Assembly (NCBI RefSeq): GCF_026626665.1
Contig: NZ_JAPNKE010000002.1
Span: 9,382,001-9,446,000, forward strand
From: Nannocystis pusilla
Lineage (GTDB): Bacteria > Myxococcota_A > Polyangia > Nannocystales > Nannocystaceae
DNA: 64,000 nt
Direction of reading: 5' to 3'
Each line of letters begins with the position of its first letter. Positions within the stretch are counted from its first letter, which is position 1. The notes beneath the pieces are model-generated. The model made no database searches, was not told where the DNA came from, and saw only the letters and a list, made by a program, of their open reading frames with translations. Shown here piece by piece: positions 16,690-27,217 of this stretch. Made by a program: the position numbers and the translations under genes.

Positions 16690-17853
16690 TCAGGCGGCGG
16701 TGGGACGGCGGCCGAGGCGGTCGGGCATGGGGTAGGTCGGGCGCTCGCCGTTCATGCCGACGTCGACGACGAGGTCCCAGTAGCGGCGACCGAGCGCGGC
16801 GGCGGAGGCGTCGATCGGCGGCAGAGCGGCGCGCAGGCGATCGAGGCCGCCGAACACGGAGGCGAGCAGAGGGACGGAGAAGGGGTGCCGCTCGGACGGG
16901 ACGCCGAGCGCGTCGGCGAGGCCGTGGCCGACGAGGTGGCGGCATAGGCTGCTGCTGAGGCGCACGCGCGCGGCGGCGAGGCGACGCTCGCCCGGGGTGC
17001 GCGCGGCCTGAAGGGGAGCCTGCAACAGGGCGGCGGTGAGCGCCCGCGAGTCGGCGTCGGGCGAACCCTGGGTGAGGAAGATGCACTCGGCGAGGCGCCG
17101 CGCAGCCGGCTCGCGATCGGGCACGAGCTCGTCGTCGACGCCGAGGATCCAGCTGGCCAGGCGCCACAGATGGACGTAGTCGTCGGCCTCGTCGGCGCCG
17201 ATCTGGAGGCCGAGCAGGCGCAGGCCGTCGAGGTAGACGTGGCTGAAGAGGAGGCCGGTGGCGAGCATGTCGTGCTGGTTGATCGGCACGGCCCAGGCGG
17301 CGCGGTCCCAGCGGCCGGTGGCGAGCAAGAGGCGGCGCACCTGGGCGTGCATGAGGCGCACGTGCAAGGCGATCGCGCGGCCCTCACCGCCAGGCAAGAG
17401 GCCGCCCGGCTCGCACACCGCGGTGACGAAGCGGGCGGTCTCGGCGAGGCGACGCGGGGCGGCCTCGCGCAGGCGACCGCTGAAGGCGAGCGGCTTGTTG
17501 CCCGCCGGCGCGGCGTAGCCGAGCACGAGCGAGCGCAGGCCGAGGACGAAGCCGCCGACCACACCTGCCCGCGAGAACAGGTGACTGGCGCGCGCGAGCC
17601 GGGCCGGCTCCACCCACGCGGGCACGCCGGCGACCGACTCGAGCAGGGCGGCGAGCGGCTCGGGGGCGCGCTCGGGCGAGACCAGCGCGGCCTGGAAAAC
17701 GACATGTCCTTCGGGACAGGTGGCGAGCCACGCGGCGGCGGCGTCGGCGAGCGGGTCGGCGCGCTCGAAGGCGGGCAGGAGTCGGCCGATGAGGTCGCCG
17801 AACTGAGCACGCGCGGCCGGGAGGTTGTGGACGCGGGCTGGGACGCCGGACAT
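16690..17853 (-). CDS. MpaB/DUF2236 family oxygenase-like protein
   Basis: 387 residues from MSGVPARVHN. Family features are GLRSLVLGYAAPAGNKPLAFSG, HVRLMHAQVRRLL and WAVPINQHDMLATGLLFSH, with conserved His residues that in latex-clearing protein and MpaB bind heme b. The family covers oxygenases acting on terpenoid or rubber-like substrates and many uncharacterised members. No signal peptide. Convergent with nothing; 82 bp upstream of its start lies the divergent glutathione peroxidase. A palindrome copy inside is translated as TCPEGH. Confidence 0.8.
   Translation of the reverse strand: MSGVPARVHNLPAARAQFGDLIGRLLPAFERADPLADAAAAWLATCPEGHVVFQAALVSPERAPEPLAALLESVAGVPAWVEPARLARASHLFSRAGVVGGFVLGLRSLVLGYAAPAGNKPLAFSGRLREAAPRRLAETARFVTAVCEPGGLLPGGEGRAIALHVRLMHAQVRRLLLATGRWDRAAWAVPINQHDMLATGLLFSHVYLDGLRLLGLQIGADEADDYVHLWRLASWILGVDDELVPDREPAARRLAECIFLTQGSPDADSRALTAALLQAPLQAARTPGERRLAAARVRLSSSLCRHLVGHGLADALGVPSERHPFSVPLLASVFGGLDRLRAALPPIDASAAALGRRYWDLVVDVGMNGERPTYPMPDRLGRRPTAA
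17704..17719. repeat. Dispersed palindrome, exact core, inside MpaB-family gene
   Basis: TGTCC-TTCG-GGACA, same loop as the intergenic copy at 16632. Translated as CPEG. Confidence 0.78.
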
Positions 17854-17934
17854 GGCCACGAGCGTGCCACACGTCGGGCGCCGCGCACGCGAGGAGGTGC
17901 CCCGCGCGGCCGGCGGCGTGGTAGGGTGCCGGCC

Positions 17935-18422
17935 ATGCAAGGCCCCGCGCTCGACCACGAAGTCCGGACCCTCGCCGGCGCGACCCGCTCGCTCGCCGAT
18001 TACCGCGGCCAGGTGCTCCTGATCGTGAACACCGCCTCCCAGTGCGGGCTGACGCCGCAGTACCACGCGCTCGAGGCGCTGCACCAGAGCTTCAAGGGCC
18101 GCGGCTTCTCGGTGCTCGGGTTCCCGTGCAACGACTTCGGCGCGCAGGAGCCGGGCTCGCCCGAGGAGATCCAGCAGTTCTGCTCGACCCGCTTCTCGGT
18201 CAACTTCCCGCTGTTCGAGAAGGTCAAGGCCAAGGGCGACAAGTCGCCGCTGTACCGCACCCTGACCGAGGAGCTCCCGAGGGCCTGCGCGGCGAGATCA
18301 AGTGGAACTTCACCAAGTTCCTGGTCGGCAAGGACGGCCGCGTGTCGCACCGGTTCGAACCGCAGATCGAGCCGCTCGCGCCCGAGGTGATGCAAGCCGT
18401 CGAGCGGGCACTGTCCGCATAA
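17935..18422 (+). CDS. Glutathione peroxidase (Cys type), one frame break
   Basis: About 162 residues. Reduces peroxides with thiol donors. The catalytic Cys is in NTASQCGLT near residue 38, where animals have Sec; FPCNDFGAQEP and WNFTKFLVGKDG with catalytic Gln and Trp follow. The frame breaks near 18284, where one extra G restores LPEGLRGEIKWNF. Starts 82 bp from the divergent MpaB gene. Cytoplasmic, no signal peptide. Confidence 0.9.
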
Positions 18423-18484
18423 GCGACTCTGTCGAACATGACCATTGACAGCCCCGGGCCGATGCGGGCAGGGTGCCTCCGCAC

Positions 18485-19461
18485 ATGCGCGCTGGCTCGA
18501 GGGTTGGAGTAGCATTCGTCACACTTGCGCTCGGTTTCGCGCTGGGCAGCTGCAAGAAGTCGGGCGGCAGCGGCAGCCCCGATTGTGATAGCGAGATCCG
18601 CTACGACGCGCGCAAGGTGGAGGGGCGCGTCAACGCCGGCAATTCGGCGTCGAGGCCGAGACGTCGGTGGCGGCCGTCCGCGAGGTCGATTCGGCGGTCG
18701 AGCGCTACCTGTCGCGCTGGCGAACGCTGTGCATGGATTACAAGAACGGCGCGATGTCGCCGGACGAGTACCGCGGCGAGGCGAGGTCGCTGCGCGAGCG
18801 GATGGAGAAGCTCGAGAGCCTGCTGCTGGTCCTCGAGCACGCGCCCGACGCGGAGTCGTACCAGAAGGCGCTGAAGCAGATCTACGTGGCCATGGTCCCC
18901 GCCGAGCAGGCGGTCGACCTCCAGGTCGAGTTCGGCGTGCTGGCGCAAAAGCCAGGCGAGTCGCAATACTCGGTGGTCCCGCCGAACGGCTCGATGCCGA
19001 CCGGCACCAACGTGTACTTCACGCTGCGCACCAGCGCGCAGGCGCACGTCTATCTATATCAAGAGACGCCGGCGGGCGGGATCAACGTGATGTTCCCGCA
19101 TCCGCAGATGCCCATGGCCAATCCGCTGCCCGCGGGCAAGGACCTGCGGATCCCGCCGCAGCCGGGCTTCTTCACGCTGGAGGCCGAAGGGGTCGGGCTC
19201 GAGCAGGTCCACATCGTCGCGTCGGTCGAGCCGCTGACCCGGCTCGAGACGGCGCTCGGCAAGCAGAACACGACGGCGGACGAGCTGGCGTGCGGCGCTC
19301 GCGACCTTTCATACAATCCAGGGACAGCGTGCGGCGGCGCCCAGGCGCGCACGTTCGGCCTCGCCCAGCCCGGCGACGCGCCGGGTGTGTCGATGAAGGC
19401 CGCCAACACGGCGGGTGCGACCAGCATCCACCAGATCTTCGCGTTCCAGCACACGCCCTGA
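18485..19461 (+). CDS. DUF4384-type lipoprotein, one frame break
   Basis: About 325 residues. Lipoprotein signal ending ALGFALGSC. The middle part is helical, possibly coiled coil. The C-terminal third is a DUF4384 domain: NVYFTLRTSAQAHVYLYQ followed by a pattern ending LRIPP. DUF4384 occurs in cell-envelope and secretion-associated proteins with unknown function. The frame breaks near 18640, after which FGVEAETSVAAVREV resumes. Neighbour of the beta-barrel-like protein and the WD40-caspase gene; a strong terminator separates it from them. Confidence 0.78.
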
Positions 19462-19483
19462 TCGCGGGCTTCGAGGGTCGTCT

Positions 19484-19510
19484 CCGGGCCGGCCGAATCG
19501 GCCGGCCCGG
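19484..19510 (+). terminator. Strong hairpin after DUF4384 gene
   Basis: 13-base self-complementary arms ccgggccggccga / tcggccggcccgg, effectively an 11-bp stem with a small loop, 22 bases after the stop codon. No T run follows. Confidence 0.7.
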
Positions 19511-19555
19511 GTCACGCGGGCGCGGCGGGTATCGCCGCAGCGAGGAAGTGATACG

Positions 19556-20947
19556 ATGCGCGCAATGACGGCGCCGGGTCGGGCGGGTGTTCGAGCTCTG
19601 TGTGTATTGGCGGCGACGCTGGCGTTCACGTCGGTGGCCCACGCGGGGCCGCCGTGGGGCACCGACGACGCCAGCTTTCAGGCGACGTATCTGCAGGCCG
19701 GCGACCTGGCGAGCCCGTCGGACATGACGGGTGATTGGGCCAAGGCCGGGTGCGAGCCGGGGGCGGCGCAGTTCGGCTGCACGCACTGGGGAAAGAAGCT
19801 GTGGACGGCCAAGGACGCGTCGACGGCGGTGTGGCAGGTGCACGATCTGCGGTGGGTGTTCCCCAGCGCCGACGCGGCCCAGCGGTTCATGCCGGCGGCG
19901 ATGGAGGAGCTGCGCGAGGGGCTGCCGCCGGTGAACACGCCGCCGGCCGTCGGCGCCGATACGCGCATGTTCACCGCGCAGGGCGACACGTACGGCATCG
20001 GCATCGAGGTCATCATGTACAACCTCGTGTTCCGGGTCGACAACGTGGTCGTCAAGCTGTTCGTCGCCCAGGGGCCCGAGGCGCAGCAGCGCAAGATCTT
20101 GACGCCGCTGATGGTCGCCGCGCTGGGGCAGAAGGCGGTCGAGCGGATCCGTGCCGCCGAGCCGCGCGGGGTCGCGGCGGCGCCGGTGCCGGTGACGCAG
20201 CCGGAGCCGTCGCAACCAGTCGAGCCGGTGCCGGCTCCGTCGGCGCCGGTCGAGGCGGTGCCGGTCGAGCCGACGCCGACGCCGACGCCGACGCCCGAGC
20301 CGGAGCCGCGGCGATCGAAGGGGCGCCTGGCGGGCGAGATCAAGGACTACTGGCGCAGCAGCTCGCCGAGCTCGTACATCTTCGTCGGCGGCGACTACAG
20401 CAAGGCGTTCGGCGAGTACTCGCTGTCGGGGCTCAAGCTGCAGGAGAAGAGCGCGTTCGACATCTCGATCGGGGCGCTGCTGCACCCGCGGGCGTACGTG
20501 CAGTTCATGTTCCACCGCGACGTGTGGCAGGTGCCCAAGGTCGAGGAGCTGCTGGTGCGCCGCGTCGAATTCATCTACGGCTTCGACGTGCTGGCGTTGC
20601 CGCCCGACTGGCGGGTGCGCCCGGCGCTGATGGTATTGCTCGGGTTCGGGCTCGGCTTCGGTCGCAGGGATTCGCTGGTCGGCGAGGCCGACCCGAACCT
20701 GCCGGTGCCGACTGTGAACGAGGGGCGGGCGATCGGCATCGGCGGATTGTTCGGCGGCGACTTCGCGCTGCACATTCGCGTGACCCGCAAGTTCGAGCTG
20801 GCGCCGTACGCGGGGGTGACCCTGCCGGCCTATGCTTATACCAACGACTTCCCGGCGGCGGAGCGGCACATCGACGGCGAGCGCGGGTTCGGGCGGGCGT
20901 GGCGCTGGCACGCGGGGCTGAAGATCGGGTTCCAGGGGTCGCGATGA
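19556..20947 (+). CDS. Exported outer-membrane-like protein with Pro-rich linker
   Basis: 463 residues. Signal peptide (VLAATLAFTSVAHA) at about 15-30, a globular N-terminal half, a Pro/Thr/Glu linker near 210-245 (PTPTPTPEPE), and a C-terminal part with alternating hydrophobic/aromatic strands (YIFVGGDYSKAFG, PALMVLLGFGLGFGRR, LAPYAGVTLPAYAYTND) as in outer-membrane beta-barrels. GAGGAAG lies 9 bases before the start. Its stop overlaps the start of the WD40-caspase gene (ATGA), so the two are coupled. I do not recognise the family. Confidence 0.78.
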   Translation: MRAMTAPGRAGVRALCVLAATLAFTSVAHAGPPWGTDDASFQATYLQAGDLASPSDMTGDWAKAGCEPGAAQFGCTHWGKKLWTAKDASTAVWQVHDLRWVFPSADAAQRFMPAAMEELREGLPPVNTPPAVGADTRMFTAQGDTYGIGIEVIMYNLVFRVDNVVVKLFVAQGPEAQQRKILTPLMVAALGQKAVERIRAAEPRGVAAAPVPVTQPEPSQPVEPVPAPSAPVEAVPVEPTPTPTPTPEPEPRRSKGRLAGEIKDYWRSSSPSSYIFVGGDYSKAFGEYSLSGLKLQEKSAFDISIGALLHPRAYVQFMFHRDVWQVPKVEELLVRRVEFIYGFDVLALPPDWRVRPALMVLLGFGLGFGRRDSLVGEADPNLPVPTVNEGRAIGIGGLFGGDFALHIRVTRKFELAPYAGVTLPAYAYTNDFPAAERHIDGERGFGRAWRWHAGLKIGFQGSR

Positions 20948-23900
20948 GGAAGTCGATGATGCGGGCGTGGGGGCTCGCGGGGCTCGGGTGCGCGACGCTC
21001 GGGGCGAGCGCGTGCAAGCGCGAGTCGGTGCGCGCGCCGGAGGAGGCGGCGGTAGCGAGCTCGGAGGCGGGGCTGCAGCCGGAATTGGTGGTGCAGGCCG
21101 GCTCGAGCCACTGGGTGAAGGACACCAAGTTCTCGCCCGACGGCCGGTGGCTCGCGGTCGCCAGCGTCGACGGTCTCATCAAACTCTACGACGTGCGCAT
21201 GGGCAAGGAGTGGCGCACGCTGTCGGGCGCGGCGGGGCCGGTGTACACGACGGCGTGGAGCGCCGACGGCAAGCGACTGGCGGGCGCGGGCTTCGACAAG
21301 ACGATTCACGTGTGGGACGTGGCGAGCGGCGCCGAGGTGGCGACCTTGCCGGGGCACAGCGGGTGGGTCGGCAGCATCGAGTTTTCGCCCGACGGCAAGC
21401 GGCTGGCCAGCGCGGCGCAGCTGCAGGACCAGGTGGTGGCGATCTGGGACCTCGAGCAGCGGGCGGTCAAGCACGCGCTGATGCACACCAAGGCGATCAA
21501 GGATCTGGCGTGGTCGCGCGACGGCAAGACGCTGCTGACGGTGACCGACGAGATCCACGTATGGAACGCCGAGGCGGGCGGCCTCCTGGGGACGATCGCG
21601 GTGGCGGCGAACGGGCCCGGCGGGAGACTCTTGCGCTTCAGCCCCGACGGGAAGCTGGTGGCGTTCGACGTCGGCGACGCGGTTCACGTGTACGACGCGG
21701 GCTCGTGGGCCGAGGCTTCGCGGGTGCCGGGGACGCTGGTGGGCTGGGCGTCGGACGGCGAGATGGTGGTACACCGCGGGCGTGAATTGCTGCGGGTCGA
21801 GCCGCGCAGCGGGCGGAAGCTCGGCGGGTTCGCGGCTGCGGAAGATTCGGGGCTGGTGCGCGCCGAGCTGTCACCGGGCGGGCGGATCGCGGCGGCGATC
21901 GACGACATGCAGGTCGACCTTTACGACGGGTCGACCGGCGCGAAGCTGCGGACGTTCCGCAGCACGTTCTGGAGCACCGTCGGCGGGGCGTTCGGCAACG
22001 ACGCCGAGTTGTTGCACGTGGCGTGGAGCCCGACGGCGCCGGTGATCGCCACGGGGGGCTTCGACGGCATGCTGCGAGTGCTCGACCTGCGGCGCGGGGC
22101 GGCGCCCAAGGCGGTGACCGCGGGGCCGAAGATCGAGCGCGACCCGTCGGAGGAGAACTTCCTCGGGTTTCAGTGGGCCCAGGTCGGGCTCGTCGACGAC
22201 GTGCAGTTCTCGCGCGACGGGCAGCACGTGCTCACGCGCGACTTCGAGGGCGTGTCGATGTGGGACGCGCGGACGCTGACGCTGTGGCGGCGGTTCGCGG
22301 TCGGCGGGGCGACCGCGGAGTCGATGGCGCCTGACGGCAAGTCGCTGGCGATCGCCCACGGCGATGCGATCGTGTCGGTGTTCGACGTGGCCACCGGCAA
22401 GAAGCTGCGCAGCAGCAAGGGCGGGGGCTCGACGCCGACTGTCAGAAGAGCATGGGGTCGGAGACGATCTCGACGTCGGCGTCCGTGTCGGGGCTCGGGT
22501 GGTCGGCCGACGCGAAGAAGCTGTACGTGGTGTTCCGTGAGACGGCGACGTTCGTCGAGTTCGACGCGCAGACGTTCGCGCTCGGGCAGGGCGGCTGCGC
22601 CCACCGCAACCGCATCAACGGGGTGACCTGGTCCGACGCGCGCGACAAGGTGGCGATCGGCGCCGGCACGCACATGCTGGCGCAGACGATCAGCGAGGTC
22701 AGCTTCGGCGACAACTCGGTCCACGTGTTCGGCCTGGCCGGCGAGATGCCGCTGCTGCACCGGCTGCAGGGGCACTCTCTGGCGGTGCTCGGGGCCGACT
22801 TCAGCCGCGACGGCAACGTGCTGGCGACGGCCAGCGCCGACCGCACGACGAAGCTGTGGGACATGCGCTCGGGCTCGCTGATGACGACGTTGGCGGGGCA
22901 CGCGGCGGAGGTCGACTCGGTGGCGTTCAGCCACGACGACCGCTATGTCGCCACCGCGAGCTACGACCTGACGGTGAAGGTGTGGGACCTGGCGACGAAG
23001 GCCGAGGTGGCGACGATCGTGACGATCGGGGCCGACGGCTACGTGATCGAGACGCCCGACCACTATTACACCGCGTCGCGGCAGGGGTTCGAGTCGGTGT
23101 CGTTCCGCCTCGGCGAGACGGTGGTGCCGGTGGAGCTGTTCGACCTGCGGCTCAACCGCCCGGACCTGGTGCTGAAGCGGTTCGGCTACGCGCCGCCGGA
23201 GCTGCTGGCGCTGTACGAGAAGGCCTATAAAAAACGCCTGAAGAAGATGCGCATCGACGAGGCGGCGCTGCAGCCGACCTACCACCTGCCGACGGCGAAG
23301 ATCGCCGGCGAGGTGCCGGTCAGCACGCCGGGACGCACGTTGCAGCTGCAAGTGACGGCCGACGACGCGCGCTTCGAGCTCGACCGCCTGCTGGTGTACG
23401 TCAACGACGTGCCGATCCACGGCTCGGGGGGCATCGACCTGCGCGGCGAGAAGGCGCGCCACCACGAGCGATCGATCGCGGTCGAGCTGCTGCCGGGGCG
23501 CAACAAGATCCAAGTGTCCACGCTCAACTCGGCCGGCACCGAGTCGCGCAAGGATACGGTGGAGGTGGTGTCGACGGCGCCGGCGCCGGGCTCGGACCTG
23601 TACGTGCTGGCGGTCGGGGTGTCGAAGTACGCCGACGTGAAGATGAACCTGAAGTACGCGGCCAAGGACGCGCGCGACATCGCCGGGATGTTCAAGGCCC
23701 GCGGGTCGCGGTTCGGCAAGGTCGAGGTGCTGCAGATCCTCGACGGCGAGGCGCGGCGCGAGAACATCCTGGCGGCCCGGCAGAAGCTGCTCAATACCAA
23801 GATCGACGATCAGGTGGTGGTGTTCGTGGCCGGGCACGGGATGCTCGACACCAACCTCGACTATTACTTCGTGACCCACGATTTCGAACGCGAGGCGCCC

Positions 23901-24431
23901 GGCAAGCGCGGGCTGTCGTACGATCAGCTCGAGAGCCTGCTCGACGGGATCCCGGCGCGGCGCAAGCTGATGATGATGGACACCTGCCATTCGGGCGAGG
24001 TCGACGAGGACGCGGTCCGCACGCCGCCGCCGCTGCCGGGCGGGGCGGCCCGCGGCGACGCGGGGCAGGTGAAGCTGGCGACCGACTTCCGCTCGTTCAG
24101 CTACAGCGGGGCGATCCAGAGCCCCGACAGCTCGCACGAGGTGCTGGCGCAGCTGTTCGCCGACCTGCGCCGAGGGTCGGGCGCGGCGGTGATCTCGTCG
24201 GCCAGCGGGGCCGAGTTCGCGCTCGAGTCGCCGCAGTGGCAAAACGGGGTGTTCACGTTCAGCGTGCTGCAAGGGCTGACGTCGGGCCAGGCCGACCTCG
24301 ACCGCGACGGGACGGTCCGCGTGTCCGAGCTGCGCGAGTACGTGGTCGGCGAGGTGCGCCGCCTGACGCAGGGCGCCCAGACCCCGACGTCGCGGCGCGA
24401 GAACCTCGAGTTCGACTTTCCGGTGTTGTGA
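20944..24431 (+). CDS. WD40-repeat / caspase-like (peptidase C14) lipoprotein, one frame break
   Basis: About 1162 residues. The N-terminus is a lipoprotein-type signal (GCATLGASAC). It is followed by many WD40 repeats (FSPDGRWLAVAS, TIHVWDVASG, TTKLWDMRSG), a connector, and a C-terminal caspase fold: YVLAVGVSKYAD, catalytic His in VFVAGHG (codon 23835) and catalytic Cys in MMDTCHSGE (codon 23985). WD40-caspase pairs occur in bacterial orthocaspases and are linked to regulated proteolysis or cell death; what triggers this one is unknown. A secreted, lipid-anchored form would act outside the inner membrane. The frame breaks near 22440. Coupled to the upstream outer-membrane-like gene by ATGA. 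Confidence 0.88.
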
Positions 24432-24482
24432 GCCGGCCGGGCCGTTGCGAGGCGCACGCGTCGTGATGTACGTTGCGGCGCG

Positions 24483-24980
24483 ATGTCACGCGACGGCCTG
24501 GCGATCTTCTTCGTGATTGCGATGACTGCGGGCTGCGACCGCGCGCCGGCGCCGAAGAGCGAGCCGGCGCCGACGGAGGTGGCCAAGCCGGAGCCGCCGA
24601 AGTCGCCGCCGCTGCCGGCGGCGGTGACGTCGCTGGCGCAGGCCGAGCACCGACAGAAGGGCGGCGGGGCAGCGCAGATCTGGGCGCTCGCGCGGGGCCA
24701 AAACGCGTTCCTCGGCAAGCTCGAGATGGCCCCGGGGGGTAAGGTGCCCGAGCACCGCGACCCGACCGAGGAGTACATCCACATCCTGAGCGGCGCGGGC
24801 AAGTTCACGATCGACGGCCAATCGCACGAGGTGGGCCCGGGGACGACGATCTACATGCCGCCGGGCGCGCTCGTCAGCTTCGAGAACGGAGCCGAGCCGC
24901 TCGTCGCCATCCAGGTGTTCGCAGGCCCGGAGCCGGCAGCCAAGTACGACGCGTGGGAGAAGGTGCCGCCGTCGCTCTGA
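24483..24980 (+). CDS. Cupin-domain lipoprotein
   Basis: 165 residues. Lipoprotein signal (VIAMTAGC), a Pro/Glu/Lys linker to about residue 45, then a single cupin barrel. Motif 1 has metal ligands in PEHRDPTEEYIHILSG; motif 2 is YMPPGALVSFENG, lacking the usual His. It may bind a metal or a small ligand in the periplasm. Stands 50 bp after the caspase gene in the same direction and could be cotranscribed. Confidence 0.82.
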   Translation: MSRDGLAIFFVIAMTAGCDRAPAPKSEPAPTEVAKPEPPKSPPLPAAVTSLAQAEHRQKGGGAAQIWALARGQNAFLGKLEMAPGGKVPEHRDPTEEYIHILSGAGKFTIDGQSHEVGPGTTIYMPPGALVSFENGAEPLVAIQVFAGPEPAAKYDAWEKVPPSL

Positions 24981-25033
24981 GGCCGGCGCGCGCGGGCGAA
25001 CGCCGGCGCGTCGACCCGGTGCTAGGATGGGAC

Positions 25034-27154
25034 ATGCGCTCGCATTCGAGGTCGAGGTCCGCGGTGCTGGCGGCGATGCTCGTGGCCCCGAGCTGTCGGC
25101 CCAAGCCGGAGACGGCGACGTCGCCGACGACGTCGACGACGGCGCCCGCAGCGACGACGTCGCGCAAGGCCGCGCGGCCACCGGCTCTGGTGCCGGCGCA
25201 GGCGCCGATCGACCTGCTGCCCGAAAGGACAGGCGTGGTGGTGAGCGCGGCGAGCGTGCGCCACCTGCTGCGAGTGGTCGACGTGGCGACGCTGATCGGG
25301 ACGTACCGCCCGTATTACGAGCAGGCGGGGGCGTACTTCGAGCAGTCGTTCGGCCACAACCTGCTCGACCCGGCGCGCTGGCCGGAGATCGGTGTCGACC
25401 CGGACCGGCCCGTCGGCGCGGCGCTGCTCGACGCGGGCAGCGAGACGAGCTGCTACTTCATCTCGCTGACCGACCCGCTCCGCTTCCGCGACTTCGTCGA
25501 TCGCGTCGGGGCGAAGCTCGGCGGCTCGCTCGAGCCGATCTACGAGGACCGCGGGATCGTCCTGGCTCATGAGCCAGGTGCACGCAATCAGCTGGTGCTG
25601 CGCGACGACTTCGCGTTCATGGTGATCGTCGGCAACCCGAGCCTGGCGCCCTACGACTTCGCGCGCGAGCTGGCCAGCGTCGACCCGGCCCGCGGCCTGA
25701 CCGCGTCGCCGCGCTGGCAGCAGGCGGTGGGCCCGGCGGAGCCGCGCGACCTGCTCGCGTTCATCGACGCCGGCGGGATGGTCCGCGCGGAGGTCGAGGC
25801 GGCCCGCCGCCGCGACGAGCAGGGGGTGGAAAGCTGGGCGGAGCAGGAGCTGCAGCGGCTGCGCGAGCACGGGGGCGCGGCCGAGGAGATCGCGCGCTGG
25901 GAGCAGGTGGCGGCCGAGCAGAAGGCGTCGGAGCAGCAATTCCGCGAGAAGCGTCGGCGCGAGCAGGAGCTGTGGAGCGCGGTGCTGGGGCCGCTGGGGC
26001 CGATCGTGATCGAGGTGTCGCTCTCGCCGGAGGCGATCGCCGGGACTGCGCGCGCACGGGTGCCGGAGACTGCGCTGCTGCGGCGCGTGGTGACGGCCGG
26101 AGCGGGGCCGCCGCTGGCGATCACCGCGGCCAACGAACGCGTGCTGTTCGGGGTCGGCGGCAAGCTCGACGTGAGCGAGGGGCTCGACGCGTCGCTGCGC
26201 GCGATCGGCAAGAGCGCCGACGAGCTGTTCGCGGAGCTGCAGCGCAACGTCGGCGGCGATCCGAAGGCGGCGCTCGCCATGCTCGAGGGGACGGTGAGCT
26301 TCGCGCTGACGGCCGCGGACGTGGCGGCGATGGCCCGCGGCGGCGGCAAGGCGGAGCTCGGCTTCAACCTCGCGCTGTCTTTTAAAGATCCGGTCACGGC
26401 GGCGGCGCTGGTCGCTGTGACGATGGCGAAGCTCCCGAGCTCGCCGCTCGGCCTCGCGGGGTTGAAGGTGAAGCGCAGCAAGTCGCGCGGGCACGTGGTG
26501 ACCGTGCCGAAATGGCGCGAGGTCAACGTGGCCCTGGTCGGCTCGACGCTGACGATCTCGACCGACCCGAAGTTCGCGCAGCAGGTCGAGCGCGGGTCGA
26601 CGTGGGAGCCGCGGCTCGCCAAGGTCGGACCGATCGTGACGGCGCCCGGGGCGGCAGCGACGCTGCTGCTCGACCACGCGTTTTTAATGGGGATGTTCAT
26701 GGGCCGCCGCCACTTCGAGGGCGAGCGCTACCTGCCGTCGCAGAACCAGCCTTACTGGCGGTTTTCGTCGCTGACGCCGGAGGTGATCAACAAGGTGCCG
26801 CAGTCGGCCGCGTACAAGGCGCGGCTCAAGGAGTGGCTGCGGCTCGACGCGAAGATCGAGCGGGTCGAGAAGGTGCAAGAGCGGCGACGCATGGAAGGGA
26901 CGCTGGCGGCCGCGGACAGCCTGGGGGCGCTGGCGCTGCAATTGCGCGAGACGCCGGAGGGGCTGGCGACCGAGGGCGGGCAGTACTTCGGCCCCGGCGG
27001 GCTGGCCCGCACGATCGAGCGTTTTATCGAGGGGACGTCGGGAGGCGAGACGGACTACTCGAGCTACGAGGAGCGCGGGCGGATCGAGCAGGAGCTGATG
27101 GAGATCCGCGTCCGCGACATCGAGCGGTCACTCGGGGTGCGCGCGAGCGAGTGA
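25034..27154 (+). CDS. Large lipoprotein of unknown function, intact
   Basis: 706 residues from ATG 25034; lipoprotein signal LAAMLVAPSC, then a Thr/Ala/Pro linker. A charged helical segment near 255-315 (Glu/Arg/Gln-rich) probably forms a coiled coil. The rest is mixed alpha/beta. The layout recalls DUF3352-like lipoproteins, but I cannot confirm this. Codon pattern is normal and no break is seen. Last of a run of plus-strand envelope genes from 18485. Confidence 0.7.
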   Translation: MRSHSRSRSAVLAAMLVAPSCRPKPETATSPTTSTTAPAATTSRKAARPPALVPAQAPIDLLPERTGVVVSAASVRHLLRVVDVATLIGTYRPYYEQAGAYFEQSFGHNLLDPARWPEIGVDPDRPVGAALLDAGSETSCYFISLTDPLRFRDFVDRVGAKLGGSLEPIYEDRGIVLAHEPGARNQLVLRDDFAFMVIVGNPSLAPYDFARELASVDPARGLTASPRWQQAVGPAEPRDLLAFIDAGGMVRAEVEAARRRDEQGVESWAEQELQRLREHGGAAEEIARWEQVAAEQKASEQQFREKRRREQELWSAVLGPLGPIVIEVSLSPEAIAGTARARVPETALLRRVVTAGAGPPLAITAANERVLFGVGGKLDVSEGLDASLRAIGKSADELFAELQRNVGGDPKAALAMLEGTVSFALTAADVAAMARGGGKAELGFNLALSFKDPVTAAALVAVTMAKLPSSPLGLAGLKVKRSKSRGHVVTVPKWREVNVALVGSTLTISTDPKFAQQVERGSTWEPRLAKVGPIVTAPGAAATLLLDHAFLMGMFMGRRHFEGERYLPSQNQPYWRFSSLTPEVINKVPQSAAYKARLKEWLRLDAKIERVEKVQERRRMEGTLAAADSLGALALQLRETPEGLATEGGQYFGPGGLARTIERFIEGTSGGETDYSSYEERGRIEQELMEIRVRDIERSLGVRASE

Positions 27155-27217
27155 CGATTCGCTAGCGTGGGTCGATCGCGCCGTCGCCTGTTCGGTCGAC
27201 GAGGCGCGGCGTGGTCG

